DNA from: NZ13-RE01 sp049718665
GTDB taxonomy: Bacteria; Dictyoglomota; Dictyoglomia; Dictyoglomales; Dictyoglomaceae
Length of the DNA: 20,898 bases
Assembly (NCBI GenBank): GCA_049718665.1
Contig: JBNARO010000032.1
Coordinates: 1 to 20,898, forward strand
Reading direction: 5' to 3'
Shown: piece after piece, positions 1 to 5,557 of the stretch
Numbering within the stretch: the first letter of the stretch is position 1
Layout: every line of letters begins with the position of its first letter
Notes under the pieces: generated by a model
What the model saw: the letters and a program-made list of their open reading frames with translations, nothing else
Databases searched by the model: none
Told to the model about the DNA's origin: nothing
Program-made: the position numbers and the translations under genes

Positions 1-43
1 ACTGCCCTGGCAACAGGGTGGGAGAGTAGGTCATCGCCAGAGA
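1..43 (+). rRNA. rrf: 5S ribosomal RNA, 3' end (partial)
   Basis: The first ~43 bases match the 3' third of bacterial 5S rRNA. They contain the helix IV hairpin (TGCCCTG/CAGGGT around a CAA-type loop), the near-invariant GGGAGAGTAGGTC block at 20-32, and a terminal CGCCAG that would pair with the missing 5' end to form helix I. The 5' two thirds lie outside the window, so an rRNA operon probably ends here. The exact 3' end is uncertain by a few bases. I see no clear intrinsic terminator between it and the promoter that follows. Confidence 0.85.
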
Positions 44-53
44 ACCTCCTCCC

Positions 54-82
54 TTGACTATTTATGACAAAAATAGTATTAT
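54..82 (+). promoter_or_regulatory. sigma-70-type promoter for the thioredoxin gene
   Basis: TTGACT (54-59) and TATTAT (77-82) are separated by exactly 17 bases; each is one mismatch from the -35/-10 consensus. Transcription would start near 88-90, giving a leader of about 90 nt. It lies just after the 5S rRNA end, so the downstream gene need not depend on rRNA operon read-through. Confidence 0.65.
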
Positions 83-102
83 ATGTAAGTCCTAAAACAT
101 AA

Positions 103-172
103 CTTCCAGGCGAGGGTCCCCTTCCCCCCTCACCCATCACCCCCTACCTCGCCTGGAAGGTTGTAGGGGAGG
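103..172 (+). promoter_or_regulatory. GC-rich leader hairpin with possible pseudoknot over the ribosome binding site
   Basis: A perfect 13-bp inverted repeat (103-115 with 147-159) encloses a 31-nt loop that is almost entirely C and T. In the loop, CCCCTA (141-146) is complementary to TAGGGG (164-169), which is part of the GGGGAGG Shine-Dalgarno (166-172) of the next gene. Loop pairing to the downstream segment would make an H-type pseudoknot hiding the ribosome binding site. The arms are unusually GC-rich for this AT-rich region. No U-tract follows, so it is not an ordinary terminator. I do not recognise it as a known riboswitch. The inverted repeat is seen directly; the pseudoknot and regulation are inferred. 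Confidence 0.5.
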
Positions 173-177
173 AAAAA

Positions 178-696
178 ATGTTTAGAAAAATTTTAGCATT
201 TGTTATTTCTTTAAATATAGTCTTTTTATTGACTCAACTAAAAGTTCCAAAAGAAGCTTATGCTGGTGGTGAATTAGAATTAAACTCGAAAGCTATAGAC
301 TTTTCTCTTCCTGATATAAGAGGTAAAAATTATTCCTTAAGTCAATTTAAAGGAAAGGTAGTTTTGTTAAATTTTTGGGCAACATGGTGTCCTCCATGCA
401 GATTAGAAATTCCTATTTTAAATAAAATTTACAAAGAATATAAAAAATCTGAATTTGAAATTATTGCAGTTAGCTTAGATACTGATGTAGAGAGATTAAA
501 AAATTTTCTTAAAGAAAATCCTGTTAATTTTTTAGTTCTTTTAGATAAAAGCGGAGTGATAGGTTTTAAATATAAAGTAGAAGCTATTCCTACATCTTTT
601 TTAATTGATAAGGCACAAATTTTGAGACAGATTTATATTGGAATCATTCCTGAGAAGGAGTTTATATCTGAACTAAAAAAATGGTTAAAAAAATAA
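178..696 (+). CDS. TlpA/ResA-like membrane-anchored thioredoxin
   Basis: This 172-aa protein is a predicted extracytoplasmic thiol-disulfide oxidoreductase. Residues 5-20 form a hydrophobic signal anchor. The thioredoxin fold follows from about residue 35, in the AhpC/TlpA arrangement. The active site WCPPC is at 70-74 (Cys71, Cys74) and the cis-proline is in AIPT (Pro138). The length is normal for TlpA/ResA/StoA-type proteins, which reduce or isomerise disulfides in envelope proteins, often in cytochrome c maturation. No cytochrome maturation gene is visible, so the client is unknown. The ATG has a strong GGGGAGG site 5 nt upstream, possibly occluded by the leader hairpin. Its 3' end overlaps a small CxxC peptide gene by 16 nt in another frame, implying translational coupling. 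Confidence 0.88.
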   Translation: MFRKILAFVISLNIVFLLTQLKVPKEAYAGGELELNSKAIDFSLPDIRGKNYSLSQFKGKVVLLNFWATWCPPCRLEIPILNKIYKEYKKSEFEIIAVSLDTDVERLKNFLKENPVNFLVLLDKSGVIGFKYKVEAIPTSFLIDKAQILRQIYIGIIPEKEFISELKKWLKK

Positions 697-818
697 TAAA
701 AATTTTAATTTTACTTCTAAGTTTACTTCTTATTTTAACAGGAATTGTAAATATGGATTATCTCTATATATTTAAAAATGCCACTTTACTTTGTCTTTCC
801 TGTATAGGCATTCAATAG
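681..818 (+). CDS. 45-aa single-pass membrane peptide with C-terminal CxxC
   Basis: The gene is short but looks real. It starts at an ATG inside the end of the thioredoxin gene (16-nt overlap, different frame). The peptide has a Lys-rich start, one hydrophobic helix (about residues 5-23), then a short segment ending CLSCIGIQ, with cysteines at 38 and 41 close to the C terminus. From memory this layout (basic start, one membrane helix, then a C-terminal CxxC followed by Ile-Gly) resembles the small 'CD1871A family CXXC motif-containing protein' group. Function is unknown. Placement suggests a redox partner or substrate of the thioredoxin at the membrane. No good Shine-Dalgarno sits at the right distance, so it would rely on coupling. 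Its last 7 nt overlap the convergent gene. Confidence 0.65.
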   Translation: MVKKIIKILILLLSLLLILTGIVNMDYLYIFKNATLLCLSCIGIQ

Positions 819-1363
819 CTTTTAGTATAAATTATCCTTTTTTCGCTTATTACTATATCTACTCTTACATCTTTATCATCTGTAGGAAGAGAATCCCTTA
901 TAAGTTCGTTATAAATTAGTCCTATTTTTGTAGGGTTTTTTAAATCTTTCAGAAATCTATCGTAAAAACCCTTGCCATATCCTAACCTAAACCCTCTTAA
1001 ATCAAAAGCAATACCTGGGACAATTATAATATCAATATCTTCAGGATCTAAATCTATAGGCTCTTGAGGCTCTAAGATTCCATAAGAACCCACTTTAAGA
1101 TCATTAAGACTTTTAATCTCACCAAAAAGCAGATTTTCCCCTTTAATTATAGGACAAAGAACTTTTTTTCCATTAATTAAGGAATAGTAAATAATGAATC
1201 TTGTGTCTACCTCACTTCTAAAAGAAACATATGTGTGAATAATTTTAGTCTTTTTCCAAATATCAAGGCTCTGAAGTTTTAAGAAAATTATATAAGATTT
1301 CTCCTTTTTATTTTCAATAGAATCTCTTTCTTTAATTAACTCTTTTCTTAAAATTTCTTTCAT
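812..1363 (-). CDS. 5-formyltetrahydrofolate cyclo-ligase
   Basis: The 183-aa protein belongs to the 5-FTHF cyclo-ligase (MTHFS) family. The family uses ATP to convert 5-formyltetrahydrofolate to 5,10-methenyltetrahydrofolate, returning the stored folate to the one-carbon pool in the cytoplasm. The signature is RLGYGKGFYDRFL (126-138), preceded by IVPGIAFD (114-121). The N-terminal basic helix and the segment FRSEVDT (48-54) fit the ATP and folate sites. The length is typical. It is transcribed alone, divergently from the radical SAM gene at 1455. Its start is only a few bases from the predicted transcription start and lacks a clear Shine-Dalgarno. Confidence 0.9.
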   Translation of the reverse strand: MKEILRKELIKERDSIENKKEKSYIIFLKLQSLDIWKKTKIIHTYVSFRSEVDTRFIIYYSLINGKKVLCPIIKGENLLFGEIKSLNDLKVGSYGILEPQEPIDLDPEDIDIIIVPGIAFDLRGFRLGYGKGFYDRFLKDLKNPTKIGLIYNELIRDSLPTDDKDVRVDIVISEKRIIYTKSY

Positions 1364-1375
1364 ATCTCTTTTTTA

Positions 1376-1384
1376 ATTTTATCA
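1376..1384 (-). promoter_or_regulatory. possible extended -10 promoter for the cyclo-ligase gene
   Basis: On the minus strand the sequence reads TGATAAAAT: TG at 1384-1383 and TAAAAT at 1381-1376. This is an extended -10 element without a convincing -35. Transcription would start about 6 nt before the ATG at 1363, giving a nearly leaderless mRNA. The evidence is weak. Confidence 0.3.
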
Positions 1385-1414
1385 TAACTTTGATTTACAA
1401 GAATATATTTCTGG

Positions 1415-1423
1415 TGTTATAAT
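1415..1423 (+). promoter_or_regulatory. extended -10 promoter for the HhH radical SAM gene
   Basis: TGTTATAAT (TG at 1415-1416, TATAAT at 1418-1423) is a perfect extended -10 box; the -35 region (TTACAA, 1395-1400, 17-nt spacing) is poor. The expected start is near 1430, followed by an AGGAAG ribosome site (1443-1448) before the ATG at 1455. Confidence 0.5.
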
Positions 1424-1454
1424 CTTAAACAGAATATAAAACAGGAAGATTTTT

Positions 1455-2591
1455 ATGCATATAAGTGAGAAATTAGAAATTCTTAGTAAAGATGCTCAGT
1501 TTGATCTCTGTGGGTCCTTTTTGTGTTCTCCTGAAGCGATAAGAAGAAAACCATCTATAAATGGATGGATTTACCCTACTACTTTGCCAGACGGGAGAAA
1601 AGTTAGATTGCTAAAAACTTTACTTTCTAATAACTGTATTCATAATTGTTATTATTGTGCTAATAGAGTAGACCGTCCTTTTCAAAGAGTAAGCTTTACA
1701 CCAGACGAAATGGTAAGACTTTTCTTAGAGATGGAAAGAAAAAATTTAGTAGATGGGTTATTTTTAAGTTCTGCGGTAACCAAATCTCCTAGGGAAACTA
1801 TGGAAAACATGTTAAAAGTAGCAGAAATTTTAAGGGAAAGATATAGATTCAAAGGATATATTCATTTAAAAATTCTGCCAGAAGCTTCGGAAGATTATAT
1901 AACTCGAGCTATAGAACTCTCTGACAGAGTCTCTGTCAATTTAGAAGCTCCAAATTCTGAATACCTAAAAAGAATTGCTCCTGAAAAAAGATTTGAGAAT
2001 CTATTCAAAAAGATAGAATTACTAAGTAAATTATATTCTAAAGGAATTAAACCTAAATATGGATTTACTACCCAATTAGTCGTAGGTGCAGGAGGAGAAA
2101 AAGATAAAGAAATTCTTTCAACTGTTTCTCTCCTTTATGAGAAGTTTAATTTAACCCGAGCTTATTATAGTGCATTCCAACCTATTCCTAAAACTCCTTT
2201 ACAAGATTTACCTCCTACCTCTACCTGGAGAGAACATAGACTTTATCAGGCAGATTTTCTTCTTAGAAAATATTACTTCTCTATAGACGACTTAATTTTT
2301 AACTCTGATGGAAATTTATACTTAAATGAAGACCCGAAGTGGATTTGGGCAATTAATCATCCAGAAATTTTTCCGGTAGAGATAAATAAAGCAAGTTATA
2401 GAGAACTTCTGAAAATTCCAGGAATAGGTCCTATTAGCGCAAGAAGAATCATAGAAAAGAGAAAAGAGGGGAGTATAAAAGATATAAAGGAATTAGAAGC
2501 TTTGGGGGTAGTTGTAAAAAGAGCAATTTCATTTATTCTAATTAATGGTAAAAAAACAAAAGAGGAAAATCAATTAAGTTTCTTTTTTTAA
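1455..2591 (+). CDS. radical SAM protein with C-terminal helix-hairpin-helix (putative DNA modification/repair)
   Basis: The 378-aa protein has the radical SAM cluster motif CxxxCxxC at Cys61, Cys65 and Cys68 (CIHNCYYC), within a segment recalling the 'putative DNA modification/repair radical SAM protein' family (TIGR03916, from memory). The GLFLSSAV block (101-108) also fits. The C-terminal ~60 residues form a helix-hairpin-helix DNA-binding region, with IPGIGPISARRI near 323-334. The last residues, QLSFF (373-377), resemble the QL[S/D]LF sliding-clamp-binding peptide. The substrate is unknown. In many genomes, as I recall, this family sits next to a uracil-DNA-glycosylase-like gene; none is adjacent here. 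The gene converges on the next one with an 18-nt overlap. Confidence 0.8.
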   Translation: MHISEKLEILSKDAQFDLCGSFLCSPEAIRRKPSINGWIYPTTLPDGRKVRLLKTLLSNNCIHNCYYCANRVDRPFQRVSFTPDEMVRLFLEMERKNLVDGLFLSSAVTKSPRETMENMLKVAEILRERYRFKGYIHLKILPEASEDYITRAIELSDRVSVNLEAPNSEYLKRIAPEKRFENLFKKIELLSKLYSKGIKPKYGFTTQLVVGAGGEKDKEILSTVSLLYEKFNLTRAYYSAFQPIPKTPLQDLPPTSTWREHRLYQADFLLRKYYFSIDDLIFNSDGNLYLNEDPKWIWAINHPEIFPVEINKASYRELLKIPGIGPISARRIIEKRKEGSIKDIKELEALGVVVKRAISFILINGKKTKEENQLSFFF

Positions 2592-3854
2592 ATATTCTTC
2601 AATTTTTCTCGCAATCTTTTCTTGTTCTATCCAATTTCCAAATATTAATCCCTTAGGAATTAATCTATTAAGGGATTTAATTAATTCTCTCTTTATTCTC
2701 CCTGCAGGCATCTTTGAGAAGGGAGTTTGAGGAAGAGGCATAAAAGTATGGGCGTGAATTCTTGCACCCATTTTTATTAAATCCTTTATCATTTTTAGTG
2801 TAAGCTTTATATCTTCTTCAGTCTCATAGGGGAGACCAAATATAAAATCTACATAAGCTTTAAGCCCTGCCTTTGTTATTACTTCTACAGCATTATATAC
2901 ATCTTCTACTGTGTGTCCTCTATGAGAAAGTTCTAATATTTTTGGACTTCCTGATTGGGCACCTATTACTAAATTGTCATTATCTGCATATTCTTTTACC
3001 AATTCTATAGTTTCTTTATTCACATGTTCAGGTCTTACTTCTGAGGGAAAGCTTCCAAAAAAGATTCTTCCTTTTGGTTTGATAATTTTCTTAATACTTT
3101 CCAGAAGTTTTGTCAACTCTTGCATATTTAAACTTTTTCCATCAAAAGACCCATAAGAAAAAGCATTAGGGGTGATAAATCTTATATCTGTTAGTCCCTT
3201 ACTTTTCATAATTTCTATATACTCACAAATTTTCTCTATACTTCTATGTCTTACGTAGGTTCCAAAAATATAAGGTGTCTGACAAAAATAGCATAAATAA
3301 GGACATCCTCTGGTAATCTCTATGGGACCAAACCTGTTATTTTTTACTGAAAAAGGAGGATATTTATTTAAATCGACAAATAACCTTTTTCCCGTATGTT
3401 TAAAATTATTTTTGTTATCCAAAAAAGCAATTCCTTTTATCTCTTTTAAATCTTTCTCTCCTAAAATTCCTTCTATGATCTCAATGAAGGTTTCTTCACC
3501 TTCGCCTATAACTACATAATCAAATCCTATTCTAAGAGTAAAAAAGGGATCTCCTGTAGGATGAGGACCTCCTGCAATTAAGGTAATTTTCTTATCAAAT
3601 CTCTTCCTTAGTCTTTTTACTAAAGATTCTATATCCCATAATTGTGTGGTAAAGAAAGAAATGGCTAAAATTATTGATTTATGTTTCTCTATAATATCTT
3701 CCAACCCACAAATTAAGTCTTCTTCTTTTTCGAAAAGATATATAGATAGATCTTTATAAAAATCTTGAACCTCTAAAGCTCCGATAAGAGCATTAAAGCT
3801 ATATCTGTTTTCTCTTTTATAATATATTACTATCGCAACTTCATTTTTCGCCAT
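2574..3854 (-). CDS. B12-binding/radical SAM protein, MJ_1487-like
   Basis: Starting at MAKNEV (ATG at 3854, preceded by GGAAAGAG), the product is 426 aa. An N-terminal Rossmann-like cobalamin-binding region (about 1-130) includes LIAGGPHPTGDP (93-103), followed by VIGEGEE. The radical SAM domain has Cys184, Cys188 and Cys191 (CPYLCYFC). The order and motifs fit the MJ_1487-type family (TIGR04013, from memory), related to methylthiotransferase-like B12 radical SAM enzymes. The substrate is unknown. The cobalamin-site His is not obvious beyond H98, so B12 binding is inferred from the domain. The frame stays open 70 codons further upstream, but that stretch runs antisense through the leader of the next operon and is not protein-like, so I excluded it. 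Confidence 0.8.
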   Translation of the reverse strand: MAKNEVAIVIYYKRENRYSFNALIGALEVQDFYKDLSIYLFEKEEDLICGLEDIIEKHKSIILAISFFTTQLWDIESLVKRLRKRFDKKITLIAGGPHPTGDPFFTLRIGFDYVVIGEGEETFIEIIEGILGEKDLKEIKGIAFLDNKNNFKHTGKRLFVDLNKYPPFSVKNNRFGPIEITRGCPYLCYFCQTPYIFGTYVRHRSIEKICEYIEIMKSKGLTDIRFITPNAFSYGSFDGKSLNMQELTKLLESIKKIIKPKGRIFFGSFPSEVRPEHVNKETIELVKEYADNDNLVIGAQSGSPKILELSHRGHTVEDVYNAVEVITKAGLKAYVDFIFGLPYETEEDIKLTLKMIKDLIKMGARIHAHTFMPLPQTPFSKMPAGRIKRELIKSLNRLIPKGLIFGNWIEQEKIARKIEEYLKKET

Positions 3855-3863
3855 TTTTATCTC

Positions 3864-3892
3864 TTTCCAAAACTTAGTCTTTATAATATAAT
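3864..3892 (+). promoter_or_regulatory. promoter of the ECF transporter-coaX operon
   Basis: TTTCCA (3864-3869) and TATAAT (3887-3892) are 17 bases apart. A second overlapping TATAAT lies at 3882-3887. The start would be near 3898, giving a structured leader of about 115 nt. The AT-rich block also lies just upstream of the divergent radical SAM gene. Confidence 0.55.
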
Positions 3893-3905
3893 ATACCCAA
3901 AAAAT

Positions 3906-3997
3906 AATTGGCTCGCATATAGATTTTTCTATAGCGAGACCAATTGAGACTTCTCTAAATAAAAATATTAAAAACAGCATCTCCGAAAGGAGAGCTG
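3906..3997 (+). promoter_or_regulatory. structured leader RNA, pan-motif-like hairpins
   Basis: Hairpin 1 (3906-3945) pairs 3906-3911/3940-3945, 3912-3916/3934-3938 and 3918-3922/3929-3933: sixteen base pairs interrupted only by single bulged adenosines at 3917 and 3939, on opposite strands. Hairpin 2 (3975-3997) pairs CAGC/GCTG and TCTCC/GGAGA with one bulged A (3979) and a GAAA tetraloop. It ends just before the GGAGG ribosome site (4003-4007). TCTCC (3980-3984) could instead pair with that site. The pan RNA motif, described upstream of pantothenate synthesis genes, is recalled as a hairpin with two conserved bulged A residues, often in tandem. The downstream genes here are pantothenate-related. 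Structure is read from the sequence; identity is inferred. Confidence 0.5.
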
Positions 3998-4014
3998 GAA
4001 AAGGAGGTTTAAAA

Positions 4015-4716
4015 ATGGTTAATTTAAAAGACCCTAAAACTTTATCCCTTGCTGGTGTAATCACTGCTATTACTTTAGTTCTTGGCTTTACTCAATGGGG
4101 TTTTATTCCTCTACCTACCCCTGCTGGAGCAGCAACAATTATGCATATTCCTACAATTATTGCAGGATTAGTTCTTGGCCCTTTGTTTGGAGCAATAGTT
4201 GGATTTCTTTTTGGAGTAATCACTGTCTTTTTCTTTAGTCATATTGCTCCCTTTTGGGTTTTAATCCCTGCAAGACCCTTTATTGGAATAGTAGCGGGAG
4301 TAGTGTTTTATCTTCTATTTAGACTTTTTGGAAAGAGTGAACGAGTAAAATTCTACAGTACTTTTATTTTCTCTCTCTTTGTCTTTATTCTGCTTCTTTG
4401 GTTAGGAGTAAAATATTTCCAGAGTATTACCTATTGGTGGGCAGGAATAAGCTACATCTTAGCTCTTTCTTTGTTTTTACTTCTTAAAGATAAAAATCCT
4501 GAGATTCTTTCTTTATCTATAGCCTCATTTCTGGGAAGTATGACAAACACTGTGGGGACCTTAGGATTAGCAGTAATCTTTAAGATTTTCCCTATAGAAA
4601 CTGCAGTTTCTGTAGGAATTATTCATGGAATTCCAGAGGCAATTTTAGCAGTTATTGTTTGTACTCCCACTGCTATAGCATTAAGAAGATATTTGGGAAA
4701 GGGGGATAAATCTTGA
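4015..4716 (+). CDS. ECF transporter substrate-binding (S) component, probably for pantothenate or a precursor
   Basis: This 233-aa polytopic membrane protein has about six hydrophobic helices and the typical S-component pattern: small-residue-rich helices and the segment PAGAATIMHIPTIIAGLVLG (35-54), then a Gly-rich helix. S components capture a vitamin and dock onto a shared energising module (EcfT plus two ATPases) encoded elsewhere; no such genes are here. It overlaps coaX by 4 nt (TTGA), so uptake is coupled to pantothenate phosphorylation. This makes pantothenate, as for PanT, the likeliest substrate. Specificity cannot be read directly from the sequence. The start has GGAGG 7 nt upstream and follows a structured leader. 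Confidence 0.75.
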   Translation: MVNLKDPKTLSLAGVITAITLVLGFTQWGFIPLPTPAGAATIMHIPTIIAGLVLGPLFGAIVGFLFGVITVFFFSHIAPFWVLIPARPFIGIVAGVVFYLLFRLFGKSERVKFYSTFIFSLFVFILLLWLGVKYFQSITYWWAGISYILALSLFLLLKDKNPEILSLSIASFLGSMTNTVGTLGLAVIFKIFPIETAVSVGIIHGIPEAILAVIVCTPTAIALRRYLGKGDKS

Positions 4717-5480
4717 TTCTGACTATAGATATTGGGAATTCAAATATTGATCTTGCCTTTTTTAAAGATGGAAAGATTCTTAAACATTTGGATTTTTCTA
4801 CAGATAAGACTTCTACAAGCTATGAATATGCTATGAAATTAAATTGGGTTTTAGAGAAAAGTAAAATAAAGATTTCTCAAATAGAGGGGATCGCTCTTGC
4901 ATCGGTGGTCCCCTCTCTTACTTCTGTTTTTGAGGATGCAGTGGTTTTCCTTTTTGGTGAAAAGCCTTTTATTGTAGAGCCTGGAATTAAAACAGGAATA
5001 TATATAGATACGGAAAACCCAAAAGAGGTGGGCGCAGATCTTATATGTAATGTAATAGCTATCGATGAGGAATATGGAGGTTGTGGAATTGCGGTGGATT
5101 TTGGAACCGCTACTACATTTTCTGTAATAAATAACAAAAAATTTTTAGGGGTAGCAATAGCTCCAGGAGTGGGAACATCAGCATCTGCCCTTTTTGAAAA
5201 GACTGCAAAACTTCCCCAAGTGGATATAGTAGCTCCTAATTCTTCTTTTGGGAAAAATACTATTACTGCAATGCAGGCAGGAATTGTTTATGGATTCGCA
5301 GGATTAGTAGATGGAATCATCGAGAGACAAATAAAGGAATTAAAACTCAAGCCTAAAATTGTAGCTACAGGAGGCTGGGCAAAAAAAATAGTTCCTTATA
5401 CGAAATATATAAAAGAAATTGATCCTTATCTTACTTTAAAGGGACTATATTACCTCTTTAAGAAGAATCAAGAAGTGTGA
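4713..5480 (+). CDS. coaX: type III pantothenate kinase
   Basis: The 255-aa CoaX-family enzyme of the ASKHA fold carries out the first step of coenzyme A synthesis, ATP-dependent phosphorylation of pantothenate. The phosphate-1 motif DIGNSNI is at 6-12, the GAD motif with the probable catalytic base Asp109 is at 107-109, and DFGTATT (129-135) forms the second nucleotide-binding loop. PGVGTSASAL follows later. Length is typical. It starts with TTG, overlapping the transporter stop codon, with GGGGG upstream; the overlap supports this start. Type III kinases need a monovalent cation and resist CoA feedback, a family property, which would put more weight on control through the operon leader. Confidence 0.93.
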   Translation: MILTIDIGNSNIDLAFFKDGKILKHLDFSTDKTSTSYEYAMKLNWVLEKSKIKISQIEGIALASVVPSLTSVFEDAVVFLFGEKPFIVEPGIKTGIYIDTENPKEVGADLICNVIAIDEEYGGCGIAVDFGTATTFSVINNKKFLGVAIAPGVGTSASALFEKTAKLPQVDIVAPNSSFGKNTITAMQAGIVYGFAGLVDGIIERQIKELKLKPKIVATGGWAKKIVPYTKYIKEIDPYLTLKGLYYLFKKNQEV

Positions 5481-5508
5481 TAAAAATCACTTTCATCTTA
5501 TGAAAAAC

Positions 5509-5517
5509 TGATATAAT
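5509..5517 (+). promoter_or_regulatory. extended -10 promoter of the FecR/cyclase operon
   Basis: TGATATAAT (TG 5509-5510, TATAAT 5512-5517) is a perfect extended -10 with no good -35. The start is expected near 5524, with AGAGGTG (5545-5551) ahead of the ATG at 5558. The only structure after coaX is a weak 5-bp hairpin (5473-5477/5488-5492), so read-through from coaX is possible. Confidence 0.5.
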
Positions 5518-5557
5518 AAAGCTATAAGTTTTGAAAATTCTAAAAGAGGTGAAGAAA

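Noticed and set aside
103..159. The GC-rich hairpin as terminator of the 5S rRNA operon
   Set aside because: The loop is 31 nt, there is no U-tract after the stem, and a good promoter lies between the rRNA end and the hairpin.
3855..4064. Upstream 70-codon extension of the MJ_1487-like radical SAM gene on the minus strand
   Set aside because: It runs antisense through the promoter and leader hairpins of the ECF operon and into its coding start. The internal ATG at 3854 has a good ribosome site and begins where the family's fold begins.
5473..5492. Intrinsic terminator after coaX
   Set aside because: The stem is only about 5 AT-rich base pairs with a 10-nt loop, and the following T-run is broken. 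It is too weak to call.
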